DNA of 64,000 bases from Sphingobium sp. (GTDB lineage: Bacteria; Pseudomonadota; Alphaproteobacteria; Sphingomonadales; Sphingomonadaceae), in contig NZ_QFOA01000004.1 in the NCBI RefSeq assembly GCF_003248505.1, positions 80,897-144,896 on the forward strand, given 5' to 3'. Of this stretch, positions 18,890 to 27,967 are shown piece after piece. Under the pieces are notes generated by a model, which saw only the letters and a program-made list of their open reading frames with translations, had not been told where the DNA came from and did not search any database. The translations under genes and the position numbers were made by a program. Each line of letters opens with the position of its first letter. The stretch's first letter is position 1.

Positions 18890-18938
18890 TGCATGAAGCG
18901 TATCTCCATGTCGGAAACGACGTATTTTGGTAGCACCG

Positions 18939-19529
18939 ATGTCAAGCTTGACCGAGCAGATTCTGGAGCGCTTCACGGGCGGCGATACGATCGCGCGTGC
19001 GGATCTCACGCTGCCTGCCAATTATGACTCGGTGGGCCGGGCGTTGGGCGATCTTGTCAAGGCGCGCAAGATCACGCGGGTGGGACGGGGCCGTTACAAG
19101 CTGGCGACCAGCAGCGTGCCCTTGTCGAGTGGGACGATCGCAGAGGCGATCAGCCGGAAGGTCAGCCGCTCGAAGCGCAACGTTTTCCTGCGGGGCGACT
19201 TCGATAAGCTCGGCAGTTACGATGGGGTCGGACGCGCGCTCAAGCAACTCACCCGGACCGGCAAGCTCGTCCAGATCGGCTACGGCCTCTATGCCAAGGC
19301 TGAAGTGTCGCCGTTCAACGGCAAGCCGGCGCCTCTCGTCGGTATCCGCCGGCTCGCGATCGAAGCGCTTGGGCGGCTCGGCAAGGCGGTCGATGTTTCG
19401 AGCTTCGACAAGGCGTATAACAGCGGCCGTTCGACGCAGGTGCCGACTGGTCGTACCCTGGCCGTGAAGGATCGCGTTCGCCGCCGTATCGGCTACGACG
19501 GCAATTATGTCGTTCTCGAACGCGCCTGA
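18939..19529 (+). CDS. AbiEi-type antitoxin (DUF6088-like) of a type IV TA pair
   Basis: 196 residues from the ATG at 18939 (an in-frame TTG 12 bases upstream was rejected). It contains two winged-helix-like repeats, each built as a helix followed by VGRALxxLxxxxKIxRVGxGxY-type text, once at 25-60 and again near 80-115 (GVGRALKQLTRTGKLVQIGYGLY). This arrangement fits DUF6088/AbiEi antitoxins, which repress their own promoter and counter a nucleotidyltransferase toxin. It overlaps the toxin gene by 23 bp, the usual coupling for such pairs. Confidence 0.82.
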   Translation: MSSLTEQILERFTGGDTIARADLTLPANYDSVGRALGDLVKARKITRVGRGRYKLATSSVPLSSGTIAEAISRKVSRSKRNVFLRGDFDKLGSYDGVGRALKQLTRTGKLVQIGYGLYAKAEVSPFNGKPAPLVGIRRLAIEALGRLGKAVDVSSFDKAYNSGRSTQVPTGRTLAVKDRVRRRIGYDGNYVVLERA

Positions 19530-20442
19530 CGCGATCACGCTTGGCCGCGTTGCCGGTGCGCTGGCGGTCGATGAAGCCTTTGTCGAAAAGGACTGGTTTG
19601 TCGTCCAGGCGATCGCCGTGCTCGTCGCTGTCGGAGGCGAGGACATCGTGCCTGTATTCTCCGGCGGCACCTCGCTGCTCAAGGGCTACGGCCTGATCAA
19701 GCGGTTCTCCGAGGACATCGACTTCAAGCTCAACCTGTCCGCCGCCTTTGCGGAGCTCTCCGGCGGGCAGCGGCGCAGGGCGCTCGGCGACTTTCGGGAC
19801 AAATTGGCCGACGCGTGGAAAGCCGCCGGTTTCAACGTCACGGATGTCGTGGCGCGCGATGCGAATGGATTTCTCCAGTTCGAGATGGATTACCCCTCGA
19901 TCCTGGATGCGCATGACGCGCTGCGTCCGCACATCCTTGCCGAACTCTCCGCGAAGCCGCCCCGTCTCACTGTGCAAGGCCGCCCGCTGGCGTCCTATGT
20001 TGCGCAATTCCGCCGGGCAGATCCGGAAGTCGGCGCGATCGCATGCGTGGACCCCGTCGAGACCGCCGCAGACAAGCTCAGTGCCTTCAGCTGGAGATCG
20101 CTGGTGCGCGACCGGGCATCGGCGAAGGACGACCCCGCGATCGTGCGTCACCTTCATGATCTTGCCGCACTTGAAGCCGCGGTGTCGGCGAGCAGCGATT
20201 TCCCCGCCTTGCTCGCCGAGACGCTTGTCACAGACACAGGACGTGGCGGGGAGGCAACCGCGAAGCTGGCACCCGCCGATCGGCTGGCGGCGATGCTGGA
20301 TACCCTGCGCGCCGACGCGCTCTATCCTCTCGAATATGCGCGCTTCGTCGAAGGCATGGCATTCGCGGGCGACAGCGAGGTGCCGTCATTCGAGGAAGCG
20401 GTGGCGGCCGTGAAGCGGCTGTCTGCGCTGTTGCCAAGCTGA
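19507..20442 (+). CDS. AbiEii/AbiGii-family nucleotidyltransferase toxin
   Basis: 311 residues. VFSGGTSLLKGYGLIKRFSEDIDFKL is present around residues 49-74: GG-S-L...R-SEDIDF is the AbiEii nucleotidyltransferase signature (GS motif and D-x-D metal ligands). KLSAFSWR and the later helical segment also fit the family. Such toxins modify tRNA or other targets by nucleotide transfer and give abortive infection with AbiEi. The gene overlaps its antitoxin by 23 bp. There is no sign of truncation, so the pair looks functional. Confidence 0.9.
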   Translation: MSFSNAPDAITLGRVAGALAVDEAFVEKDWFVVQAIAVLVAVGGEDIVPVFSGGTSLLKGYGLIKRFSEDIDFKLNLSAAFAELSGGQRRRALGDFRDKLADAWKAAGFNVTDVVARDANGFLQFEMDYPSILDAHDALRPHILAELSAKPPRLTVQGRPLASYVAQFRRADPEVGAIACVDPVETAADKLSAFSWRSLVRDRASAKDDPAIVRHLHDLAALEAAVSASSDFPALLAETLVTDTGRGGEATAKLAPADRLAAMLDTLRADALYPLEYARFVEGMAFAGDSEVPSFEEAVAAVKRLSALLPS

Positions 20443-20647
20443 CGGTGCATATCCCGGACGCGTAGACGAGCAGGCTCGTCGCGGGGCCTGATAAGAATGA
20501 GTGTGGGCGCAGCAGCTTCTGGCATCCCAATGCATTCTCTGTGCCGCCGGCGCGATCAGGTGGTGCAGCCGGTGGCCGCGCTGCTACGTCAACCGCCATG
20601 CAATCAACGCAATATCGACCTTTTGCCGTTGGCGCGAGAGTTGCCGA

Positions 20648-20788
20648 TCACGTCCGCTTCGACCGTGATTTTCTCGGTTTCTTTAGTTCCGCTTCTTTGC
20701 GTCGATTGGCTTCGGCGATGACGCAGTCGGGTGCGTGCGGCGGCACGATCCAGCCACAAGCGTCACACCTGAAATCGTCTCGGCCCAT
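20648..20788 (-). CDS. Small zinc-finger-like protein
   Basis: 46 residues from the ATG at 20788. FRCDACGW (Cys-x2-Cys) followed by PPHAPDC (His-x3-Cys) could form a CCHC zinc site; the C-terminus is strongly basic (KKPRKSRSKRT). A GGAG lies about 11 bases before the ATG, inside the end of the PLD-family gene 9 bp upstream, so the two are probably co-transcribed. Small zinc-ribbon partners of nucleases are known, but no function is assigned. Confidence 0.5.
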   Translation of the reverse strand: MGRDDFRCDACGWIVPPHAPDCVIAEANRRKEAELKKPRKSRSKRT

Positions 20789-20796
20789 GTCGATGC

Positions 20797-22041
20797 CTAC
20801 TCCTCGTCTGAGTCTTCGTCCGTCTTCCAATAAGCGAAGTTGAAGAGCGCATCGAGTTCGCTAAGGTCTGTAAGGCGAAGACTTTGCCGTAGGCGCTCGG
20901 CATCCTCAGCAAATTGCGCGTAGCGTGCCCCGTCGACCGAGGCCTTGGCCGGTGTGCGGGGATAGCCAGTGATATTGGCGAGCCCCATTCCCTTTACCGA
21001 GTTGCGGTTCATAACCGGAAAACGGCCAGGATCGCGGGTGTGCAGGATCTCGGTGAGAACGTTGGTGCCGGCACGCGGGATCTTGTCGAAATGTGCCTTG
21101 AGGAGATCAAACAGGACGGCAGGATCATCCGATCGCTCGGTTGCCAGCGCGCGAATGGCCGCCTGGAATTGGGTGGGCTTCTTCGCAATCGCGGTCTTGC
21201 CGCGCTGCATCCCGCCCGAGTGCCAATGTTGGATCAGCTCCTCATAAGCCTTGAGAAACGCGCGACCCTTGAGGTCGGCCGTACGAGCAAGGGTGGCAAG
21301 CTGCGCACGGGCTTTGGGGAGATTTTGACGACGGCGCTTTACGGACTTGTCGAAGCCTTCGGCGCCTTTGTTGGCGCGCATCTCGGCCAGGAGGTCCGCC
21401 AGCGCAAGGGTATCGCCAGGTTTGGCATCTATTGAGTGGGAGGCGCGGCGCTCTGCGATCTTCATCGCGGTCTGGTAGATGTCACGGCGCTTTTCGTAGC
21501 CATTGATCAGATCCCTGGTCGCCTCGACTATATCTTCTGCCTCGATCCGGTCGTCGATCCAGCGCTCAAGCCAGGCCCGCAATTTGGCGTTCGGGCCCGA
21601 TAGCGAAGCTGAGAACTCGTGATTACCGGCGAGCCCGCCCGAGGTCAGGTTGGCCGAGCCGACGATCGCAGTCTGGCCGCCAGGCCCTTTGAACCAATAG
21701 ACCTTGGGATGAAGCGTATGCCTACTTCGTTCCTGGCCCATGTAGAGGTTGATCTCGCCTCCGGCAGCGGCAGCCTTGGACTGGAGACGCCGGATCGCGC
21801 GAAGCACCGACGGCTCGCTTTGATAGAAGTCGAGGCCGACGACGAAGGTCGCCTGCAAGCCTTTCTTCGCCCGCTCCCCCAGGACTTTCCTGATGAGCTT
21901 CCAGCCGGAGAATTTGGCGAAGGCGACGATGCAGATGAGGTGAGTCGCGTGTGCGAGGTGGCGATGAATTTCGTCGGTATGACGCTCGTCATCGCCATTC
22001 TCTAGCAGTGAAGCCAAAAGCTGCGTCGGTGCGCGCCCCAT
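20797..22041 (-). CDS. Phospholipase D-family nuclease-like protein
   Basis: 414 residues from the ATG at 22041, which has a strong GGAGGGG site six bases away. The N-terminal half carries one HKD-type motif: HPKVYWF with His111 and Lys113, then VGSANLTSGGL, as in PLD-superfamily nucleases such as BfiI-like and helicase-associated proteins. A second HKD was not seen, so a homodimer would make the active site. The C-terminal half is helical with no recognised domain. It stands between the AbiE pair and gnd, in a stretch rich in defence-type genes. A DNA-cleaving defence or repair function is inferred. Confidence 0.8.
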   Translation of the reverse strand: MGRAPTQLLASLLENGDDERHTDEIHRHLAHATHLICIVAFAKFSGWKLIRKVLGERAKKGLQATFVVGLDFYQSEPSVLRAIRRLQSKAAAAGGEINLYMGQERSRHTLHPKVYWFKGPGGQTAIVGSANLTSGGLAGNHEFSASLSGPNAKLRAWLERWIDDRIEAEDIVEATRDLINGYEKRRDIYQTAMKIAERRASHSIDAKPGDTLALADLLAEMRANKGAEGFDKSVKRRRQNLPKARAQLATLARTADLKGRAFLKAYEELIQHWHSGGMQRGKTAIAKKPTQFQAAIRALATERSDDPAVLFDLLKAHFDKIPRAGTNVLTEILHTRDPGRFPVMNRNSVKGMGLANITGYPRTPAKASVDGARYAQFAEDAERLRQSLRLTDLSELDALFNFAYWKTDEDSDEE

Positions 22042-22119
22042 ATCGTTCCCCTCCCGATCGCCGTCACGCGCCAGATTGACGATCGCCGTCACCAGCAGAA
22101 GGCGCGCGCGGTGCCTCGC

Positions 22120-23097
22120 TCATTGCGGCATCTCGACGTGCCCACCAAAGCCAAAACGCATAGCCGAGAGAAGCTTGTCACCAAAGGTGTGGTCAACGCG
22201 GCTGCGATAGCGCGCGAACAAGGCCGCCGAGAGGACATAGGCCGGGACGGCTTCCTCCATCGCCGCGTCGATCGTCCACTGGCCCTCGCCCGAATCCGAG
22301 ACTTTGCCCGTGAATTGCTCGAGCATCGGATCCCCGACCAGGCCGATCGCGCACAGGTCGAGCAGCCACGACGAGATCACGCTGCCGCGGCGCCAGACCT
22401 CGGCTACATCGGTCAGGTTGATGTCGAAGCGTTCCTCGGGCGCGAGCCGTTCGGACGACTTGCCCTTGAGGATGTCGAAGCCCTCGGCATAAGCCTGCAT
22501 CAGGCCGTATTCGATGCCGTTGTGGACCATCTTGACGAAATGGCCGGCGCCGGTGGGGCCGGCATGGATATAGCCGCGTTCGGCGCGATCGTCGGTCGCG
22601 TCGCGTCCGGCGGTGCGGACGATCGAGCCATAGCCCGGCGCGAGCGTATCGAAGATCGGATCTAGCAGGTCGACGGTTTCCTTGTCGCCGCCGATCATCA
22701 TGCAATAGCCGCGTTCGAGCCCCCAGACCCCGCCCGACGTGCCGACATCGACATAATGAAGCTGCTTCCCCTTTGCTGCGGCTCCGCGTTTGATGTCGTC
22801 TTTGTAGAAGCTGTTGCCGCCATCGATGATGATGTCGCCAGGCTCGGACAATTCCGTCAGTTCGTCGACAGTGCTCTGTGTGGGAACACCTGCCGGGAGC
22901 ATCACCCAGAAGATCCGCGGGGTAGTGAGCTTGGCGACGACTTCCGCGAGCGAATTCGCGCCGATGGCGCCTTCATCGTCGAGCGTAGCAACTGCGGCAA
23001 GGTCGCGGTCGAAGGCGACGATCTCATGGCCCCCGCGCATCAGTCGACGCGCGATATTGGCACCCATCCGGCCGAGGCCGATCATTGCAAGACGCAC
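22120..23097 (-). CDS. gnd: 6-phosphogluconate dehydrogenase, decarboxylating (short form)
   Basis: 325 residues. Rossmann motif GLGRMGANIARRL at 7-19 for NAD(P), IIIDGGNSFYKDD for substrate binding, DVGTSGGVWGLERGY, and GPTGAGHFVKMVHNGIEYG with the catalytic Lys. It is the short, about 300-residue form common in alphaproteobacteria, oxidising 6-phosphogluconate to ribulose 5-phosphate with NAD(P)H formation. Next to Dps it would add reducing power for thiol-based repair, though linkage of regulation is not shown. The gene looks complete. Confidence 0.93.
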   Translation of the reverse strand: MRLAMIGLGRMGANIARRLMRGGHEIVAFDRDLAAVATLDDEGAIGANSLAEVVAKLTTPRIFWVMLPAGVPTQSTVDELTELSEPGDIIIDGGNSFYKDDIKRGAAAKGKQLHYVDVGTSGGVWGLERGYCMMIGGDKETVDLLDPIFDTLAPGYGSIVRTAGRDATDDRAERGYIHAGPTGAGHFVKMVHNGIEYGLMQAYAEGFDILKGKSSERLAPEERFDINLTDVAEVWRRGSVISSWLLDLCAIGLVGDPMLEQFTGKVSDSGEGQWTIDAAMEEAVPAYVLSAALFARYRSRVDHTFGDKLLSAMRFGFGGHVEMPQ

Positions 23098-23263
23098 TAT
23101 CCTACTCCTTCTGTCAGGATTTCACGGCTACACGGACGGCCGCGGCGCGTGCACGTCCGTCTTGCGTCGGGCTAGATCGTGGAATGCGCCTGATTCACAA
23201 ACGCCGGACCTTGGGCCGTCGCTGTGGATCAGTCCCGCGCCTCGGTCGCGACTGGGCGATGAC

Positions 23264-23779
23264 TTAGCGGCTGACTTCGAAGAGGAACCACGCGCGGCGC
23301 TCCGCCTCATCCGTCCAGGCATCGATCAGGCCGGACGTTGCATTGTCCTTTGCCGCGTCTGCGACATCCTTGGCGCTACGAAGCGACTCGACCAGGTGGA
23401 GATTGTCGGCGCGGAGCTCGCTCAGCATGTCCTGCGGGGTGACGAACTCGGCATCGTTGTCCTTGATCGTCTGATGGCGGGCGATATCTCCGATCGATCG
23501 AATGGTCGTGTTGCCCGTCTTTCGGGCGCGTTCGGCGATCGCATCGGTGACAGCGAGGATCTCTGCGGCCTGCTCATCGAGGAGCAGGTGATAATCCCTG
23601 AAGTAGGGCCCGGAGACGTGCCAGTGGAAGCTCTTCGTTTTCAGGTAGATCGCATAGGCGTCAGCCAGAATGACTCTCAGAGCGTCAGCGACCGTCATGG
23701 TCGCACATCCGTCGAGATCGGAAGGCGTCGAAACGGTGGTAGCTCCAGTTTTCGTCATCGGTTCTACTTTCTCAATCAT
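23264..23779 (-). CDS. dps: Dps-family DNA-binding ferritin
   Basis: 171 residues. The Dps ferroxidase motif is visible: KSFHWHVSGPYF with His52, then RDYHLLLDEQAAEI with His64, Asp68 and Glu69. The N-terminal 25 residues are flexible and would be the DNA-contact tail. Dps dodecamers oxidise and store iron with H2O2 and shield DNA. Upstream, at 23828-23881, is one copy of the shared LysR-type operator of this window, so it is likely a member of the stress regulon. An alternative start seven codons later is possible. Confidence 0.93.
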   Translation of the reverse strand: MIEKVEPMTKTGATTVSTPSDLDGCATMTVADALRVILADAYAIYLKTKSFHWHVSGPYFRDYHLLLDEQAAEILAVTDAIAERARKTGNTTIRSIGDIARHQTIKDNDAEFVTPQDMLSELRADNLHLVESLRSAKDVADAAKDNATSGLIDAWTDEAERRAWFLFEVSR

Positions 23780-23827
23780 GATTTGAACGACAGCCAGCGC
23801 CGTTTCCCCGCGGGCAGCGAAGTCTGG

Positions 23828-23881
23828 AGGATGAGTTCATCGTCATGCGAAGTCCAATGACCCGCGACTATAGTTTCGATA
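23828..23881 (-). promoter_or_regulatory. Shared stress operator/promoter, copy F (dps)
   Basis: On the minus strand: TATCGAAACTAT (23870-23881), 10 bp, CATTGG (-35 element, 23854-23859). The -10 position (23828-23833) is weak compared with the other copies. The layout, sequence and spacing match copies A-E. The start of dps is about 50 bp further. Confidence 0.75.
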
Positions 23882-23931
23882 CCCTTGAGCGACATTTGCA
23901 GTGCAGAGCGACAGGCATCGCGCACGGGGCA

Positions 23932-24228
23932 TTAGACCGCTGATTCTCCTTCCAACCTGTCTGATTGAAAGCCCAGCACGAAGCTCACGACCTTCTCCGC
24001 CGACATCTCACATGGCTTGAGCGATGTTTTGCCTGATGAGAGCCGATACAGGTTGAAGCTTACGAGGTCGGTCCCTGCCAACTCCCTGGCAAACAGACTG
24101 TTGCGGCGACCGTCCTCTGATCGCCGGACGGTCAAGCCGAAACGCCGGCCTTCATACACACCCTGACTGTATCCCTCGGGGAGCCCTCTGAAGGCTGCAT
24201 CGAACTCCGTAAGCTGCATCACATACAC
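23932..24228 (-). CDS. Small conserved protein of unknown function
   Basis: 98 residues; LPEGYSQGVYEGRRFGLTVRR then GTDLVSFNLYRLSSG, then LKPCEMSAEKVVSFV. I recognise the pattern as a small protein common in Sphingomonads, sometimes labelled as linked to methionine sulfoxide reduction, but no domain supports an activity. It has one cysteine near the C-terminus. It lies alone between dps and the arginyl-tRNA synthetase gene, reading the same way, with ordinary codon use. Confidence 0.65.
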   Translation of the reverse strand: MYVMQLTEFDAAFRGLPEGYSQGVYEGRRFGLTVRRSEDGRRNSLFARELAGTDLVSFNLYRLSSGKTSLKPCEMSAEKVVSFVLGFQSDRLEGESAV

Positions 24229-24300
24229 CTATCTCAGTTCAGCCGACGCGCAGCGTGTTCAAGCCACCAGCGACGACCTCTCGGCAGAGATTGCACTGGA

Positions 24301-26043
24301 TTAGGCCCTTTCCATGTGATGCCTCGGTTCAACCCCCATCACCCCCAGCCCATTCCGGATGACCTGTCCGATCGCGGCCGCCAGGAACAATCGAGCTCGG
24401 CTAAGCGGCGCGTTCTCCGGGTAGAGGAACCGCCGCTGCGGGTCGTCATTCCCCAAGTTCCAGTGTGTGTGGAACTCGGAGGCCAGCCCCTCAAGGAAGA
24501 AGGCAATCCGGTGCGGCTCGCGCGCTGCGGCAGCGGCCTCGACGATGCGCGGGAATTCCGCCGCACGCTTGACGAGCATGAGGCTCGGGCTGTCCAGGAG
24601 AGCAAGATCGGCTTCGTCTTCTGGCCCGATGCCAATTTCGGCCGCTCGGCTCGCAAGCGAGCAGATGCGCGCATGGGCATACTGGACATAGAAGACCGGA
24701 TTGCTCTTCGATGCCTCCACCACCGTCGCGAAGTCGAAGTCCATCTGCGCTTCCGGCTTGCGGGTCAGCATCATGAACCGAACAACGTCCCTTCCGACCT
24801 CCCTGATGACCTCGGCCAAGGTAACGAACGTGCCTGCGCGCTTGGACATCTTGACCGGCTCGCCCGCACGCAGGAGCCGCACGATCTGCACCAGCTTGAC
24901 GTCGAACCGCTTTCGGCCTTCGGTGAGAGCGTCGGCGGCCGCGACGATGCGCTTCACGGTTCCGGCATGGTCTGCGCCCCAGATGTCGATCAGCTCGTCG
25001 GCATCGCGCGCCTTCTCGAAGTGGTAGGCAAGATCGACACCGAAATAGGTCCAGCTGCCGTCCGGTTTGCGGATCGGCCGATCCTGGTCGTCACCGAAAT
25101 TCGTCGACCGGAATAGCGGCAGCTCGATCGGCTCCCAGTCTTCAGAGCCTTCACCCTTCGGCGGCTCAAGGATGCCATCGTAGACAAGATCCCGCTCGCG
25201 CAGCCAGGCCTCGGCGGCATCGGGCTTCCCGGCAGCAACGAGGCTTGCCTCTGATGAGAAGCGGTCGTGGCATATGCCGAGCAGCGCCAAATCTTCGCGG
25301 ATCGTCTCCATCATCGCAGCGACGGTTCGCGCACGAAAAATCGCGAGCCAAGCTGACTCTGGGGCGTGGACGTAGCGGTCACCGAAATCGGCAGCCAGCG
25401 CCTCACCGACAGGTTTCAGATAATCACCTGGGTACAAGCCTTCCGGGATTTCGCCGAGTATCTCGCCCAGGGCCTCTCCATATCTATGGTGTGCAGAGCG
25501 AGCTAGAGTATCGACCTGGCCGCCGGCATCGTTGACATAATATTCGCGTATGACGCGGTGGCCAGTGAAGGCGAGCAGGTTGGCAAGCGCATCTCCGACG
25601 ACCGCCCCGCGGCAGTGTCCCATATGCATGGGGCCTGTCGGGTTGGCCGAGACAAACTCGATGTTCACCGTCCTGCCCGCGCCGATTGGTGACATCCCGT
25701 AGCGATCTTTCTGCTCCGCGATGATTGCCAGTTCATCTCGCCAGGCCTGGTCGGTCAGACGGAGATTTATGAAGCCGGGGTCCGCAACGCGTACTTCGGC
25801 AACTTCCGACAGCGTGGCGAGCCGCTCCGCCAACTTCTCGGCGATGTGGCGCGGATGAGTGCCGGCGAGGTTTGCGAGTACCATCGCGGCATTGGTCGAT
25901 AGATCGCCGTGTGCCGGGTCGTGCGGCCGTTCCACGGTCAGTCCATTCAACTCAACGCCGGCCGGAACATCCCCCGACGATCGTAGGGCATCGATTTCGC
26001 GCGCCAGATGATCGAGGAAGCGAGTGTGAAGCGCCGCCGCCAT
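24301..26043 (-). CDS. argS: Arginyl-tRNA synthetase (possible second copy)
   Basis: 580 residues from the ATG at 26043. Class I synthetase signatures are intact: the HIGH motif as HMGH in NPTGPMHMGHCRGAVVGD, and KMSKR in EPVKMSKRAGTF; the C-terminal anticodon-binding helical domain is complete. It charges tRNA-Arg with arginine using ATP. The surroundings are unusual: dps, a DUF427 protein and a glutaredoxin rather than the cell-wall and chromosome-segregation genes I would expect near the housekeeping copy in this order. A second, stress- or inhibitor-tolerant copy is therefore suspected; this cannot be decided from the window. Confidence 0.92.
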   Translation of the reverse strand: MAAALHTRFLDHLAREIDALRSSGDVPAGVELNGLTVERPHDPAHGDLSTNAAMVLANLAGTHPRHIAEKLAERLATLSEVAEVRVADPGFINLRLTDQAWRDELAIIAEQKDRYGMSPIGAGRTVNIEFVSANPTGPMHMGHCRGAVVGDALANLLAFTGHRVIREYYVNDAGGQVDTLARSAHHRYGEALGEILGEIPEGLYPGDYLKPVGEALAADFGDRYVHAPESAWLAIFRARTVAAMMETIREDLALLGICHDRFSSEASLVAAGKPDAAEAWLRERDLVYDGILEPPKGEGSEDWEPIELPLFRSTNFGDDQDRPIRKPDGSWTYFGVDLAYHFEKARDADELIDIWGADHAGTVKRIVAAADALTEGRKRFDVKLVQIVRLLRAGEPVKMSKRAGTFVTLAEVIREVGRDVVRFMMLTRKPEAQMDFDFATVVEASKSNPVFYVQYAHARICSLASRAAEIGIGPEDEADLALLDSPSLMLVKRAAEFPRIVEAAAAAREPHRIAFFLEGLASEFHTHWNLGNDDPQRRFLYPENAPLSRARLFLAAAIGQVIRNGLGVMGVEPRHHMERA

Positions 26044-26067
26044 CAGCGGCGCCACCTGTCCGGATTG

Positions 26068-26349
26068 CTACGCAACGACCACGCCTTTCCAGAAAGCGAT
26101 ATGATCCCGGATGGCTTCGGCAACCGGATTTGGATCGGGATAGGTCCAGGCGGCGTTGGCGTTGACCGCGTCGCCCACGCGGACATTGAAGTATCGCGCT
26201 GTGCCCTTGATCGGGCAGACGGACGTGTGCGCGGTCGCCTCAAGGAGGGTCCGGTCGACCGAGGAGGGCGGGAAGTAATGGTTTCCCTCTACGACGATTG
26301 TCTCGTCGCTTGTGGCGAGGGTGGTGTCTTTCCAGACTGCTGAGACCAA
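26068..26349 (-). CDS. DUF427 domain protein
   Basis: 93 residues starting at a TTG (26347-26349) with AGAGGA about six bases upstream. VWKDTTLATSDETIVVEGNHYFPPSSVD and VCPIKGTARYFNV, then AAWTYPDPNPVAEAIRDHIAFW are the conserved segments of DUF427, a small beta-rich fold of unknown biochemical function. It reads the same way as the synthetase gene 24 bp downstream and may be co-transcribed with it. No catalytic residue assignment is possible. Confidence 0.85.
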   Translation of the reverse strand: MVSAVWKDTTLATSDETIVVEGNHYFPPSSVDRTLLEATAHTSVCPIKGTARYFNVRVGDAVNANAAWTYPDPNPVAEAIRDHIAFWKGVVVA

Positions 26350-26414
26350 CGGAATATCCTCTCGTATTTGCCAACGGCGCGTGGTTTGCGGGCTGTCTGG
26401 CCCGGGCGAAAGGA

Positions 26415-26687
26415 TCAGTTCGGTGCCGGCGTGCGCGCGAGAAGTTCGTCGAGCCCGCCTTTGGCATCGAGCGCGAGAAGCTCGTCACAGCCACCGACAT
26501 GCGTGCCGTTGATAAAGATCTGGGGCACGGTGTTTCGACCCGAAGCTTTAATCATGGCTGGTCGGTGAGCTGGATCTGCCTCGATATCGAACTCTTTCCA
26601 TTGCATTCCTTTTTCCTTGAGGAGCGTCTTCGCCCGTCGGCAGAATGGACACCAGTTCATGGTGTAGAGGAGGATATCAGGTTTCAT
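26415..26687 (-). CDS. grxC: Glutaredoxin 3-like
   Basis: 90 residues from the ATG at 26687, with GGAGAT upstream; a longer frame to 26885 overlaps the thiolase gene and is rejected. The active site is CPFC (Cys13, Cys16) in YTMNWCPFCRRAK, and the TVPQIFINGTHVGGCDE segment binds glutathione. It reduces disulfides and mixed glutathione disulfides using GSH. It begins 14 bp after the thiolase stop on the same strand, so it may be translated from the same transcript. It fits the thiol-stress theme of the region. Confidence 0.93.
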   Translation of the reverse strand: MKPDILLYTMNWCPFCRRAKTLLKEKGMQWKEFDIEADPAHRPAMIKASGRNTVPQIFINGTHVGGCDELLALDAKGGLDELLARTPAPN

Positions 26688-26701
26688 GTTCTGATCTCCG
26701 A

Positions 26702-27967
26702 TCAGGGGCGTTCGAGGAGTGCGACGGTACCCTGACCGCCGTCGGCACAGATGCTCACGATCGCGCGCGATCCGCCCGGCAATGCCCAGAGTTCCTTCAC
26801 CGCCTGGCTGAGGTCGCGCGCGCCCGTGGCGCCGAACGGATGACCGATAGCCACCGAGCCTCCGTTTGGATTGACGCGGTCCCAATCGAAGTCACCCATG
26901 GCGGCCTGGACACCGGCTGTTTCGCGCACCCACTCCCGATCGGTGATGGCTGCGACGTTCGCCAGCACCTGGGCTGCGAAGGCTTCGTGGATTTCCCAAA
27001 GTGCGATGTCTGAGAAGCCGATTTGGTGGCGGGCGAGCAGGCGCGGAATGCCATAGGAGGGCGCCATCAGCAGGCCCTCGGTGTGGTAATCGACGGCCGA
27101 AACCTCATAGTCGACGAGCCGGGCGTAGGGAGTGCCTGCCGGCAGTCTCGCCACGCCGGCCTCAGTGGCGACCCAGCACCCGGCGGCTCCGTCGGTAATC
27201 GGTGAGCTGTTGCCGGCGGTCAGGGTGCCCCTCCCACTGTCGCGATCGAATACCGGCTTGAGTGCGGCAAGCCGCTCCGCGGACGTGTCGGCACGCGGGT
27301 TCGCATCGCGCGCAAGCTCTGGTAGTGAAATCACGAGATCGTCGAAAAAGCCGCCTTCCCAGCCAGCGACTGCCCGCTGGTGGCTCTTGAGCGCCCAATC
27401 GTCCTGCGCCTCGCGCGAGATCCGCCAGGCCTTGGCGGTCTCCTCCATATGATCGCCCATGGTCCTGCCGGTGATCCGGTTGGCCCAGCCCTTGGTGGGA
27501 AGCACATAGTCGCGTGGAGTAAGGGCCTGGAGAGCGGCAAGCGCGGCCGCGGCATCCTGCGCGAAAAGGTCGGTAAGCCGCTTCGAGGCATCGGCCGTCA
27601 GAGCGAGGGAAGGGCGGCTCATGACTTCGGACCCGCCGACCATTGTGAGGTCGGTCCCTTCGCCCAGCATCCCTGCGGCAGCGAAGGTCGCCACCATGCT
27701 GGTAGAGCATGCCAGGACGACAGATAGTGCCGGCACGTTCGGATTGAGCTTGGCATCGAGCCAGGTTTCCCGGGCGATGTTGCTCCAGCCCAAATTCGGG
27801 ATCACGGTTCCCCAGAGGAGCAGATCAGGTTCTGCGAGTGCCGCCATCGCCTGCACCACGGGCACGGACAGGGAGACTGCGTCGTAGGCGGCCAGCGCTC
27901 CGCCACCGCGGCCGAAGGGGGTCCGGAGGCCGGCGGCCACGAAGACGGGTTCGGCAAAGCGGCTCAT
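26702..27967 (-). CDS. Acetyl-CoA acyltransferase (thiolase, FadI-like)
   Basis: 421 residues from the ATG at 27967. Thiolase motifs are complete: nucleophile Cys in VVLACSTSM, HEAFAAQVLAN, GGSVAIGHPFGATGARD and a terminal CADGGQG. Thiolases cleave 3-ketoacyl-CoA or condense acyl-CoAs. The long form resembles FadI of fatty-acid beta-oxidation, but no FadJ-type multifunctional partner is next to it; instead glutaredoxin is downstream and a flavin reductase upstream. The role in a stress region is not clear. No frame damage is seen. Confidence 0.9.
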   Translation of the reverse strand: MSRFAEPVFVAAGLRTPFGRGGGALAAYDAVSLSVPVVQAMAALAEPDLLLWGTVIPNLGWSNIARETWLDAKLNPNVPALSVVLACSTSMVATFAAAGMLGEGTDLTMVGGSEVMSRPSLALTADASKRLTDLFAQDAAAALAALQALTPRDYVLPTKGWANRITGRTMGDHMEETAKAWRISREAQDDWALKSHQRAVAGWEGGFFDDLVISLPELARDANPRADTSAERLAALKPVFDRDSGRGTLTAGNSSPITDGAAGCWVATEAGVARLPAGTPYARLVDYEVSAVDYHTEGLLMAPSYGIPRLLARHQIGFSDIALWEIHEAFAAQVLANVAAITDREWVRETAGVQAAMGDFDWDRVNPNGGSVAIGHPFGATGARDLSQAVKELWALPGGSRAIVSICADGGQGTVALLERP

